Shown here piece after piece: positions 1-6,041 of a DNA stretch of 11,927 bases (position 1 is its first letter; every line of letters begins with the position of its first letter). The translations under genes were made by a program, and so were the position numbers. Source of the DNA: Actinomycetota bacterium (GTDB lineage: Bacteria; Actinomycetota; Acidimicrobiia; Acidimicrobiales; Ilumatobacteraceae); NCBI GenBank assembly GCA_009703975.1, contig WLFB01000012.1:1-11927 (forward strand). The letters are read 5' to 3'. Below the pieces are notes generated by a model that ran no database searches, was not told the origin of the DNA, and saw only the letters and a list, made by a program, of their open reading frames with translations.

Positions 1-495
1 TAATGGGCTGGGCTGATGTGATGCCGTTTGAGCGTTGCGCATCGATTCAGGAAAAATAATCGGCTCATAAATTATCAGTGCTTTAAAAAGCTCAGGCTCA
101 ATAAGAGCTGCCATGACCAATGCCGTGGCGCCCATTGAGTGCCCAACAGCGATGATTTGATTTTTGTTTTGCATCGATCTGGCAATAGCAAGTGCGTCGT
201 CGCAATAACCTTGCCAGGTAACAGACCAGTCATTAGGCAAATTTGAGTCGCCGTAACCTCGAAAGTCAAAGGATGTGCATTCATATTCGGTGTTCAAAAA
301 CTCAACAACCGGATCAAAACATCGACCATGAAAACCTGTGGCGTGAGACAGCATCACCGCGGGCTTTAAGCGTTGTTGTGATGCTGACGCTTGACTTTTG
401 TCTTCGAAGTCGTTGGCTCGACCATATTTGTAAACACTTAACTCAATTGAATCGGTAGATGCGATGTGTTCAGTGGTTAACGAGATGATGGCCAT
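1..495 (-). CDS. alpha/beta hydrolase (N-terminal 165 residues; 3' end off the window)
   Basis: This is a serine hydrolase of the alpha/beta fold whose substrate cannot be told. The reading frame stays open from the ATG at 493-495 to base 1, so only the N-terminal 165 residues are visible. An in-frame TAG lies ten codons upstream and no other start lies between, which fixes the start. Seen motifs are SHATGFHGR at residues 50-58 (beta3/oxyanion-loop region), DFRGYGDS at 77-84, and the nucleophile elbow GHSMG at 118-122 with Ser120 as the likely nucleophile. The acid and histidine of the triad would lie beyond the edge. It diverges from the lysine-rich gene at 536 across a 40-base gap. Epoxide hydrolases, lipases and haloperoxidase-like esterases share these motifs. 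Family assignment is firm; specific function is unknown. Confidence 0.88.
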   Translation of the reverse strand, partial: MAIISLTTEHIASTDSIELSVYKYGRANDFEDKSQASASQQRLKPAVMLSHATGFHGRCFDPVVEFLNTEYECTSFDFRGYGDSNLPNDWSVTWQGYCDDALAIARSMQNKNQIIAVGHSMGATALVMAALIEPELFKALIIYEPIIFPESMRNAQTASHQPSPL

Positions 496-497
496 AC

Positions 498-507
498 TAT
501 TGCAATA
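498..507. repeat. perfect 10-bp palindrome in the divergent promoter region
   Basis: TATTGCAATA is its own reverse complement and sits between the divergent starts of the hydrolase (495) and the lysine-rich gene (536). Its right part supplies the putative -35 (TTGCAA, 500-505) of the rightward gene. On the minus strand TATTGC lies six bases before the hydrolase ATG and could be a weak -10 that lacks the usual final T. It could also be a small operator. The palindrome is seen directly; any role is inferred. Confidence 0.35.
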
Positions 508-535
508 AGTAGGTTGGTTGCACTATGTTATGACG
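500..535 (+). promoter_or_regulatory. putative leaderless promoter of the lysine-rich gene
   Basis: TTGCAA at 500-505, an 18-base spacer, and TATGTT at 524-529 are followed by six bases and then ATG at 536. A transcript starting 7 bases after the -10 would begin at the A of that ATG, the leaderless arrangement common in actinobacteria. No convincing Shine-Dalgarno precedes 536. The same layout recurs before the next gene at 910-945, which raises confidence. Confidence 0.5.
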
Positions 536-895
536 ATGCCTACAAATCGCACACCTGCAAAAAAAACAGCGACCAAGAAAACAGTCGCGAAGAAATCGGC
601 TGTGAAAAATCCAGCTGCAAAGAAAATAGCAACCAAGAAAGCTGGTGCAAAAAAGACCGTCGCAAAGAAATCAGCTGCAAAAAAAGCAAGCAGTCCTTCT
701 AAGCCGCTTCCTAAGATCAGCGACCTTGAGGCAGTAGCAAAGCGGGTAGAAATATCCAAAGAACAAGGCAAGATTTCCGTTGCTAACAATGCATCAAAAA
801 TCAATTCGTCGGCAAGTTCAACCCAAGATGTTGACCTCGCTAAAGTATGGGATTCTTCGGTCAAGTGGTTTAAGAAACTTGTTGGTCAAAAATAA
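536..895 (+). CDS. histone H1-like lysine/alanine-rich protein
   Basis: This is a 119-residue basic protein in two parts. Residues 8-52 are nine consecutive five-residue units of the form A/T/V-K-K/N-x-x (AKKTA, TKKTV, AKKSA and so on), the pattern of bacterial H1-like and AlgP-like tails that bind nucleic acid or other polyanions. Residues 53-119 are an ordinary mixed region with a predicted helix near 64-77 and a C-terminal stretch (VDLAKVWDSSVKWFKKLV) that looks amphipathic. No enzyme motif is visible. I chose ATG 536 because a -10 lies six bases upstream. TTG 518 and ATG 530 are in-frame alternatives that add six or two residues. A weak terminator overlaps the stop codon. Candidate roles are a nucleoid-associated protein, a linker like the PhaF-type phasin tail, or a polyphosphate or membrane-surface binder. 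The polybasic nature is certain, the role is not. Confidence 0.82.
   Translation: MPTNRTPAKKTATKKTVAKKSAVKNPAAKKIATKKAGAKKTVAKKSAAKKASSPSKPLPKISDLEAVAKRVEISKEQGKISVANNASKINSSASSTQDVDLAKVWDSSVKWFKKLVGQK
557..691 (+). repeat. degenerate 15-bp tandem repeat coding the AKK pentads
   Basis: About nine units of 15 bp encode the basic pentads of the H1-like protein. Higher-order similarity is visible: the segment from 581 recurs with three substitutions at 656 (offset 75 bp, five units), and AGCGACCAAGAAA at 568 recurs with one change at 628 (offset 60 bp, four units). This suggests growth by unit duplication. A run of eight A bases lies at 559-566. Confidence 0.7.
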
Positions 896-908
896 ACCAA
901 TTTTTTTT
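881..908 (+). terminator. weak intrinsic terminator after the lysine-rich gene
   Basis: GTTGGT (881-886) can pair with ACCAAT (896-901, one G-T pair) across a loop containing the TAA stop, and a run of eight T follows at 901-908. The stem is short and A+T rich, so termination is probably partial. It would separate this gene from the acyl-CoA synthetase, which has its own putative promoter just downstream. Confidence 0.4.
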
Positions 909-909
909 G

Positions 910-945
910 TTGCACTCAGATAAATCTTGCAACTAGTCTGTGGCA
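910..945 (+). promoter_or_regulatory. putative leaderless promoter of the acyl-CoA synthetase gene
   Basis: TTGCAC at 910-915, an 18-base spacer, and TAGTCT at 934-939 are followed by six bases and the ATG at 946. Spacer and -10-to-ATG distances match those before the gene at 536 exactly, and both -35 regions lie in a shared GTTGCACT or TTGCAA context. The -35 matches the consensus poorly (TTG only), so the -10 and its spacing are the stronger part of the case. Confidence 0.45.
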
Positions 946-2736
946 ATGGCCACTTCTAAACGAAAAACTGCTAAAAAAACTGCCAGGAAAACTGCTAAAA
1001 AAAGCGCAAAAAAGAGTGCTCGCAAACTAGTTAAAAAGAAGAGCACTCGTAAAGTAGTTAAAAAGAAGAGCGTAAAAAAGAGCGCTCGCAAACTAGTCAA
1101 AAAGAAGAGCACTCGCAAACTAGTAAAGAAGAGCACTCGTAAAGCAGCTAAGAAGAGTACTCATAATCCGCTAAATGCGATTAAAGATGTCGGAGCGATC
1201 GTCCGTTATCACGCCAAAAATCAGCCAGACGCGGTGTCGCTCGTGCTGGGTGATCGCACCCTTACGTGGGCGCAGTTGCTTTCGCGTTCGGCACAAGTTG
1301 CACAGGGTTTAAAACGAGCAGGCGTAAAGGCCCAAGATCGTGTCGCGTTTTTAGATAAAAACGGCATTGAGCACTTTGAAGTTTTCTACGGATGTGCATT
1401 ACTCAATGCAGTCAGTGTCGATGTCAACTGGAGACTCGCCGCGCCCGAAGTTTCATTTATCGTCAACGACTCGCAGGCCGAAGTGTTAATAGTCGGTCAA
1501 GAGTTTGTGCCAGTGCTCGATGCGATCGTTGGTGAGCTTGATCGAGTCAAAACAATCATCGTGATTGGTGGACATTCGAACCACGACGATTATGAGCAAT
1601 GGGTCAATGCTCAATCAGCGACTGATCCGAAATCTCCGACTAAGAGCACTGATGTTGCGTTTCAGTTGTATTCAAGTGGCACCACTGGTCGGCCAAAAGG
1701 CGTGATGCTGACAAACGACAATTTTTTCGCGCTTCTTCCTGCTGCACAAAAAATTTGGCATATGTCTGAAAAGACGATAAATCTTGTGGCGATGCCACTG
1801 TTTCATATTGGTGGTGGTGGTTGGGCAACGGCAGCACAATATTGCGGTGCGCGCTCAATAATTATGCGCGATGTCAATCCTGCAGAGATAGTTACTTGGA
1901 TTGAGAAGTATCGAATCACTCACGCGTTTATGGTGCCCGTGCTGTTGCAGTTTGCACTCGCAATGCCAAATATTGGCACAACGGATTTCTCGAGCCTTGA
2001 ACTAATTGCTTACGGTGCGTCACCGATATCTGAATCAGTTCTTGAAGGTGCGATTAAAGCGTTCAAGTGTCCGTTTATGCAGGTCTATGGGTTGACGGAA
2101 ACGACGGGAGTTGTGACAGTTCTCGGACCAGAAGATCACGACTTAAGTTCAGCCAATAAGGGCCGCTTGCGTTCTTGCGGCAAACCATTTACGGGCATTG
2201 AGCTACGAATCGTAAATTCGGACACTGCCAAAGATGTTCCGTTGGGAGAAGTTGGCGAAATTTGGATTCGGTCTCGTCAAGTGATGAAGGGCTATTGGAA
2301 TATGCCTGAAGAGACTGCGAAGTCAATCGTTAAGGGTCAATGGTTTAGATCAGGTGATGCTGGATACTTCGACAAAGATGGTTACGTTTATATTTTTGAC
2401 CGAGTTAAAGACATGATCGTGTCTGGCGGCGAAAATGTTTACCCCGCAGAAGTTGAAAATGCATTGATGGGTCATCCGGCTATCGCCGACGTTGCCGTTA
2501 TCGGTGTGCCTGACGAAAAGTGGGGCGAAGTGCCAATGGCGCTCGTTGTACGAAAGCCAGACACGCAAGTTACCGAGAACGAGATTCTTGCATTCGCCCG
2601 TGAGCGTCTTGCTGGGTTCAAGACGCCAAAATCGGTCGGTTGGGTAGATGCCCTACCGCGCAATCCAAGTGGCAAGATTCTTAAAAAAGATCTTCGTGAG
2701 CCATACTGGAAGGGTCACACCCGTCGAGTTAACTAA
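946..2736 (+). CDS. AMP-forming acyl-CoA synthetase with polybasic N-terminal tail
   Basis: This enzyme (596 aa) activates a carboxylic acid, probably a fatty acid, to its CoA thioester through an acyl-adenylate. Residues 1-72 are a tail with about 36 Lys/Arg and no Asp or Glu. The ANL domain follows, with the P-loop YSSGTTGRPKG (242-252), YGLTETTG (381-388), WFRSGDAGYFDKDGY (466-480), DRVKDMIVSGGENVYP (485-500), and PSGK with catalytic Lys577. The ending LREPYWKGHTRRVN is typical of FadD-type ligases, which usually run about 510-530 residues, so the tail is the excess. ATG 946 was chosen because a -10 lies six bases upstream; GTG 940 adds two residues. No in-frame ATG, GTG or TTG occurs between 946 and 1234, so the tail cannot be skipped without losing part of the enzyme domain. 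Substrate chain length cannot be read from sequence. Confidence 0.93.
   Translation: MATSKRKTAKKTARKTAKKSAKKSARKLVKKKSTRKVVKKKSVKKSARKLVKKKSTRKLVKKSTRKAAKKSTHNPLNAIKDVGAIVRYHAKNQPDAVSLVLGDRTLTWAQLLSRSAQVAQGLKRAGVKAQDRVAFLDKNGIEHFEVFYGCALLNAVSVDVNWRLAAPEVSFIVNDSQAEVLIVGQEFVPVLDAIVGELDRVKTIIVIGGHSNHDDYEQWVNAQSATDPKSPTKSTDVAFQLYSSGTTGRPKGVMLTNDNFFALLPAAQKIWHMSEKTINLVAMPLFHIGGGGWATAAQYCGARSIIMRDVNPAEIVTWIEKYRITHAFMVPVLLQFALAMPNIGTTDFSSLELIAYGASPISESVLEGAIKAFKCPFMQVYGLTETTGVVTVLGPEDHDLSSANKGRLRSCGKPFTGIELRIVNSDTAKDVPLGEVGEIWIRSRQVMKGYWNMPEETAKSIVKGQWFRSGDAGYFDKDGYVYIFDRVKDMIVSGGENVYPAEVENALMGHPAIADVAVIGVPDEKWGEVPMALVVRKPDTQVTENEILAFARERLAGFKTPKSVGWVDALPRNPSGKILKKDLREPYWKGHTRRVN
1018..1140 (+). repeat. 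66-bp-period direct repeat coding the enzyme's basic tail
   Basis: The 36-base segment at 1018-1053 recurs at 1084-1119 with two substitutions, a period of 66 bp or 22 codons. Partial copies of the AAGAAGAGCACTCG core also lie at 1037-1050 and 1127-1140. At protein level the units read KSARKLVKKKSTRK (residues 23-36 and 45-58), then KKSTRKAA. The nucleotide identity implies fairly recent internal duplication. The neighbouring gene has a different unit (AKKxx pentads), so the two tails were not simply copied from one another. Confidence 0.75.
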
Positions 2737-2757
2737 GTTTTTTTAACGATCTAAAAA

Positions 2758-2764
2758 TAGGAAG
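2758..2764 (+). promoter_or_regulatory. Shine-Dalgarno of the LLM oxidoreductase
   Basis: TAGGAAG ends seven bases before ATG 2772. It is the clearest ribosome binding site in the window and contrasts with the apparently leaderless genes upstream. It fits the gene being translated as the second cistron after the acyl-CoA synthetase (35-base gap). Confidence 0.65.
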
Positions 2765-2771
2765 CAGTTTT

Positions 2772-3827
2772 ATGAAATTGTCAATGATGATTAATTACAT
2801 TTCTGATTTTCAAACAACTGCCAAGCGAGTTGTCGAACTTGAGAAGGTTGGGCTCGACATTGTTTGGATCGCCGAGGCATACAGCTACGACTCAATATCG
2901 CAAGTTGGTTATTTGGCTGCAGTAACAGATCGTGTGCAAATTGGTACGGGAATTATCAATGTTTATTCGCGCACTGCCGCTTTAACTGCGATGACAGCAG
3001 CTGGTTGTGACTATGTCAGCAACGGACGATTTATTTTGGGACTAGGCGCCTCGGGGCCACAAGTTATCGAAGGTTTTCACGGCATGCCATATGAAAAACC
3101 GATGCAACGAACAAAAGAATACATCGAAGTCTGTCGCGAAATATGGAAACGTGAGAAGCCTCTTAGCTATGACGGCAAGACTGTGCAAGTTCCATTGCCA
3201 GCTGGTCAAGGCACAGGATTAGGCAAACCGCTGAAGTTGATCAATCACCCTGTTCGTTCAGAGATTCCTGTTTGGTGGGCATCACTTAAAGATAAAAGTG
3301 TTGAAGCAACTGCTGAAATGGCAGATGGCTGGATGCCAGTTTTCTTTTTGCCAGAAAAGTTTCAAAATGTCTGGGGTAAGTCGCTTAAAGCCGGTCAAGC
3401 AAAACGTAATTCATCAATGAAGCCACTTGATATTTCTGCAGGTGGAATGTTGCATATTGATGAGTCGCTGACACCCGAAAAACAAAATGAGATTTTGGAT
3501 TTCGCTCGCCCCAGTTACGCACTGTATGTCGGTGGCATGGGCGCACGTGGTAAAAACTTCTATAACGATATTTGTCGCGACTACGGCTATGAAAAAGAAG
3601 CGGTTGAGATTCAAGATCTTTATCTTGAAGGCAAAAAGAAAGAAGCCTCTGCTCTGATCCCGACCGAGTGGTTACAGTTATCGAATCTTGTTGGGCCAAA
3701 GAGTTTTGTCAAAGAACGACTTGGTGCATTCAAAGAGGCCGGTGTAACTGTCCTACAAGTTAATCCAGTTGGTCCAGACCCGGTGCGCGAAGTCGAAATC
3801 CTCCGCGGAATTATTGACGACGTCTGA
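2772..3827 (+). CDS. F420-dependent LLM-class oxidoreductase, Rv3520c-like
   Basis: A 351-residue luciferase-like (TIM-barrel) oxidoreductase expected to use reduced or oxidised coenzyme F420, or less likely FMN. The N-terminal strand MKLSMMINY and the segment GRFILGLGASGPQVIEGFHG (residues 85-104) are typical of the family. The later ADGWMPVFF (184-192) and YALYVGGMGARGKNFYND, near residue 250, resemble the mycobacterial Rv3520c subfamily as I recall it. The length fits the family. The start is fixed by the Shine-Dalgarno seven bases upstream. It follows the acyl-CoA synthetase by 35 bases in the same direction, so co-transcription is likely, and its last 17 bases overlap the convergent MFS gene. 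The substrate is unknown. In Mycobacterium the namesake lies in the sterol-catabolism region, but transferring that role here is inference. Confidence 0.88.
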   Translation: MKLSMMINYISDFQTTAKRVVELEKVGLDIVWIAEAYSYDSISQVGYLAAVTDRVQIGTGIINVYSRTAALTAMTAAGCDYVSNGRFILGLGASGPQVIEGFHGMPYEKPMQRTKEYIEVCREIWKREKPLSYDGKTVQVPLPAGQGTGLGKPLKLINHPVRSEIPVWWASLKDKSVEATAEMADGWMPVFFLPEKFQNVWGKSLKAGQAKRNSSMKPLDISAGGMLHIDESLTPEKQNEILDFARPSYALYVGGMGARGKNFYNDICRDYGYEKEAVEIQDLYLEGKKKEASALIPTEWLQLSNLVGPKSFVKERLGAFKEAGVTVLQVNPVGPDPVREVEILRGIIDDV

Positions 3828-5046
3828 GTTCTTCGCTTAGGTTCTGCCTAACACCGCGGGTTGCAAACAAATAAATTAGCGAAGCACAAATTGCAAGCAA
3901 TGCAAACACGGCAATAGTGCCGCGTGCACCAATAATTTCTGAGACAACTCCTGAAAGCAAACTGCTCAATCCGAGTGACAATGTAATCAGTGCAAAGTCG
4001 CCGGCAAGAACCCGACCACGCATTTCATCTGGGCAACGCATTTGTAATCCATATGTCGAAAGTGTCCATTGCGCGCCACCACCCAAGTGTGCAAACCCAA
4101 TACACACGCAAGCGACTATAAAAAATGGTGATGCGGCAGCAGCGAGATATCCACCAGCAAAGCCCAGGCCAGCAACACCACATACGAGGATCACTTTTGA
4201 CAAATCATTTTTCACGAATCGCGCTGCCAATAGTGGCCCGAGCGCGCTACCTAAGCCGCGCAGTCCGAGCATGATTCCTCGACCTGCGTCGCCACTTTTG
4301 AACGAATCAGCGGCAAAAACTGCGAGTTGGCTGACCACGCCAGCGCCAATTGCGAAAGTCATCTTTGACATCAGTAGCGACATGATGACTGAGTCAGATT
4401 TAGCGAGTTGCAATGCTTCTCGCATATCTGCAATCGGACGAATCTTTTTGCTGTGACCGGCCGCCCGCGCTTCTTGCATCGGGCGATTAACAAGTGCAAT
4501 CAATAGTGCTGCGATTACAAATGTTGCAATGTCGGCGATGAACGCTGCTTGACGACCAAAAATTTGCGAGAAGATTCCGCCGATTCCTGCGCCCACAGCC
4601 AGCATCACGCCCCAGCTACTACCAAATAATGCGTTAGCTTGTCGAAGTTCGTCGGGGTCGCGAGCCAAGTTTGGAATCGCCGCTTCAAGTGCAGGGCGCA
4701 CGAAAGAAGCGAGAGCCGCAATGGCGCTTTGAGCAACAAATGCAATCCACACGTGCGAGTCGCCGATTAACAAAAATCCACATGCTGCAAGTGCTTGAAG
4801 AATTGAAACAACTATTAGCACTTTTCGGCGATCATGTTTGTCGGCAACTGGTCCGCCAATTGGTGAGGCCAAAAATGATGGCAACGAAAATGCAACTAGT
4901 AGTAAAGAGACCAAAAATTTAGAACCAGTTAAGTCTTGAACCAAGCCAGCGAGCGCAACAAACGTAAACCAATCACCGATGAACGAAAGATTTTGGGCGA
5001 CAAAAAGTAGGCGCAAGTCTCTATTCGCTTTTAGAACTGAGAACAT
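3811..5046 (-). CDS. MFS exporter, EntS/macrolide-efflux-like
   Basis: A 411-residue inner-membrane transporter with about 12 hydrophobic segments. The opening LRLLFVAQNLSFIGDWFTFVA and the TM2-TM3 loop motif A, GGPVADKHDRRKVL (residues 64-77), match the MFS_3/EntS-MefA type of drug or siderophore exporter. A polar central loop around residues 188-215 separates the two six-helix halves. It starts 21 bases after the stop of the nitronate monooxygenase-family gene, so it may be the third gene of that leftward cluster. No clear ribosome binding site is visible before ATG 5044-5046. Its 3' end overlaps the oxidoreductase gene by 17 bases in opposite orientation, leaving no room for a separate terminator. 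The substrate cannot be deduced. Confidence 0.88.
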   Translation of the reverse strand: MFSVLKANRDLRLLFVAQNLSFIGDWFTFVALAGLVQDLTGSKFLVSLLLVAFSLPSFLASPIGGPVADKHDRRKVLIVVSILQALAACGFLLIGDSHVWIAFVAQSAIAALASFVRPALEAAIPNLARDPDELRQANALFGSSWGVMLAVGAGIGGIFSQIFGRQAAFIADIATFVIAALLIALVNRPMQEARAAGHSKKIRPIADMREALQLAKSDSVIMSLLMSKMTFAIGAGVVSQLAVFAADSFKSGDAGRGIMLGLRGLGSALGPLLAARFVKNDLSKVILVCGVAGLGFAGGYLAAAASPFFIVACVCIGFAHLGGGAQWTLSTYGLQMRCPDEMRGRVLAGDFALITLSLGLSSLLSGVVSEIIGARGTIAVFALLAICASLIYLFATRGVRQNLSEELRRRQ

Positions 5047-5067
5047 TTAGCTGTTTTTATCTAACTG

Positions 5068-6030
5068 CTATTTAGTTTTGCCGAGTTGGCTTAAGATTTT
5101 TTCCGCCTGCGCAACAATGTCGCGAACTAGATCTCCGGCTGGTATCAAACTGCTGACAGCTCCCGCGCCTTGACCAGCAGGGTAGAACTCGCGTGAGGTG
5201 TCAACTTTCGTGCCGCTTGGATATCCCAAGTGATTGACATTGGCTTGTGCAGAGGCAATTGCTTGGTGCGGAAAAGTTTTAATGTCTTGTGGATTTTGTT
5301 CATAGTGATTCGTCCACTCGTTGCGAACGACGCGACATGGTTTACCCGTGTACGAACGACTTATAACTGTGTCGTCTTCACGACTCGCGACTAGTGCTTC
5401 TTTGTAACCGTTAACTGCTCGTGCTTCGGGTGTGGCGATGAACCGAGTGCCGACCCAGATCGCATCGGCGCCAAGTGCCAATGATGCCGCGAGTCCGCGA
5501 CCGTCAAATAATCCGCCAGCAGCCACGACTGGCACGCGTGCCGAAACTGCGTCGACAACTTGTGGCACGAGTGCCATTGTTGCCACGAGCCCAGTGTGTC
5601 CGCCTGCTTCAGTGCCTTGTGCGACTACAAAATCGCAACCACTTGCAACTGCTGAAACTGCGTGACGAACCTTTCCGCACATTGAACCAACCAAGATGTT
5701 GTGACTGTGCAATAAATCAATTGCATCACGTGGCACACCGAGACCGGCCACAAAAATTCTCGCACCACCATTGATGACATCACGGATGCCTTGCTCTAAA
5801 TGTTGTGGTAATGCTGTAAGCAAGTCAACACCAAACGGCTTTGATGTCAATGTTTTAAGTGCAGTAATTTCGTCAGCGAGTTCTCCGTCGCGCATTGTTG
5901 AAGCACCAAATGTGCCAATTCCGCCAGCTTCGCTTACTGCAGCAACGAGTTCGTGATATGACACACCGCCCATGCCAGCCAGCATCACAGGATGTTCAAT
6001 TTCGAATAGGTCGGTAATTCGTGTTCGCAT
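5068..6030 (-). CDS. nitronate monooxygenase-family FMN protein
   Basis: A 320-residue FMN-dependent TIM-barrel protein of the 2-nitropropane dioxygenase/nitronate monooxygenase family, which also includes FabK-type enoyl reductases. Seen motifs: PVMLAGMGGVSYHELVAAV near the N-terminus (residues 14-32), SEAGGIGTFGAS (33-44), AQGTEAGGHTG (137-147) holding the family His145, and VVAAGGLFDGRGLAASLALGADAIWVGTRF, from 168, for FMN phosphate binding. ATG 6028-6030 was chosen because it lies 11 bases after the stop of the upstream flavoenzyme gene and begins the normal MRTRITDLF N-terminus. The frame is open further upstream to 6108 but would add 26 residues overlapping the preceding gene. Likely co-transcribed with the FAD gene. 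Many such actinobacterial proteins sit with lipid or aromatic catabolism genes, and the real substrate is open. Confidence 0.9.
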   Translation of the reverse strand: MRTRITDLFEIEHPVMLAGMGGVSYHELVAAVSEAGGIGTFGASTMRDGELADEITALKTLTSKPFGVDLLTALPQHLEQGIRDVINGGARIFVAGLGVPRDAIDLLHSHNILVGSMCGKVRHAVSAVASGCDFVVAQGTEAGGHTGLVATMALVPQVVDAVSARVPVVAAGGLFDGRGLAASLALGADAIWVGTRFIATPEARAVNGYKEALVASREDDTVISRSYTGKPCRVVRNEWTNHYEQNPQDIKTFPHQAIASAQANVNHLGYPSGTKVDTSREFYPAGQGAGAVSSLIPAGDLVRDIVAQAEKILSQLGKTK

Positions 6031-6041
6031 ACCAATCAAAT

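Noticed and set aside
75..284. Short minus-strand ORF of 69 codons at the left edge
   Set aside because: It is in a different frame from the alpha/beta hydrolase, whose GHSMG-containing frame is open from 495 to base 1.
523..864. Open frame of 113 codons on the minus strand opposite the H1-like gene, rich in Ala/Phe
   Set aside because: It is the complement of lysine codons (TTT/CTT reads as Phe/Leu) and has no motif or promoter; it is a by-product of the repeat. The Leu/Phe frame at 933-1136 is the same artefact.
1018..1140. CRISPR-like direct repeats
   Set aside because: The repeats are in frame, contiguous, without unique spacers, and encode the basic tail.
2737..2771. T-rich gap after the acyl-CoA synthetase as a terminator
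   Set aside because: There is a run of seven T but only a very weak A+T dyad (GTTAA/TTAAC) before and around it; a strong Shine-Dalgarno follows, which fits read-through into the next gene.
3917..4456. 179-codon plus-strand frame inside the MFS gene
   Set aside because: The opposite strand encodes a textbook MFS transporter over the whole span; the plus frame is Pro/Ser-rich without any recognisable domain.
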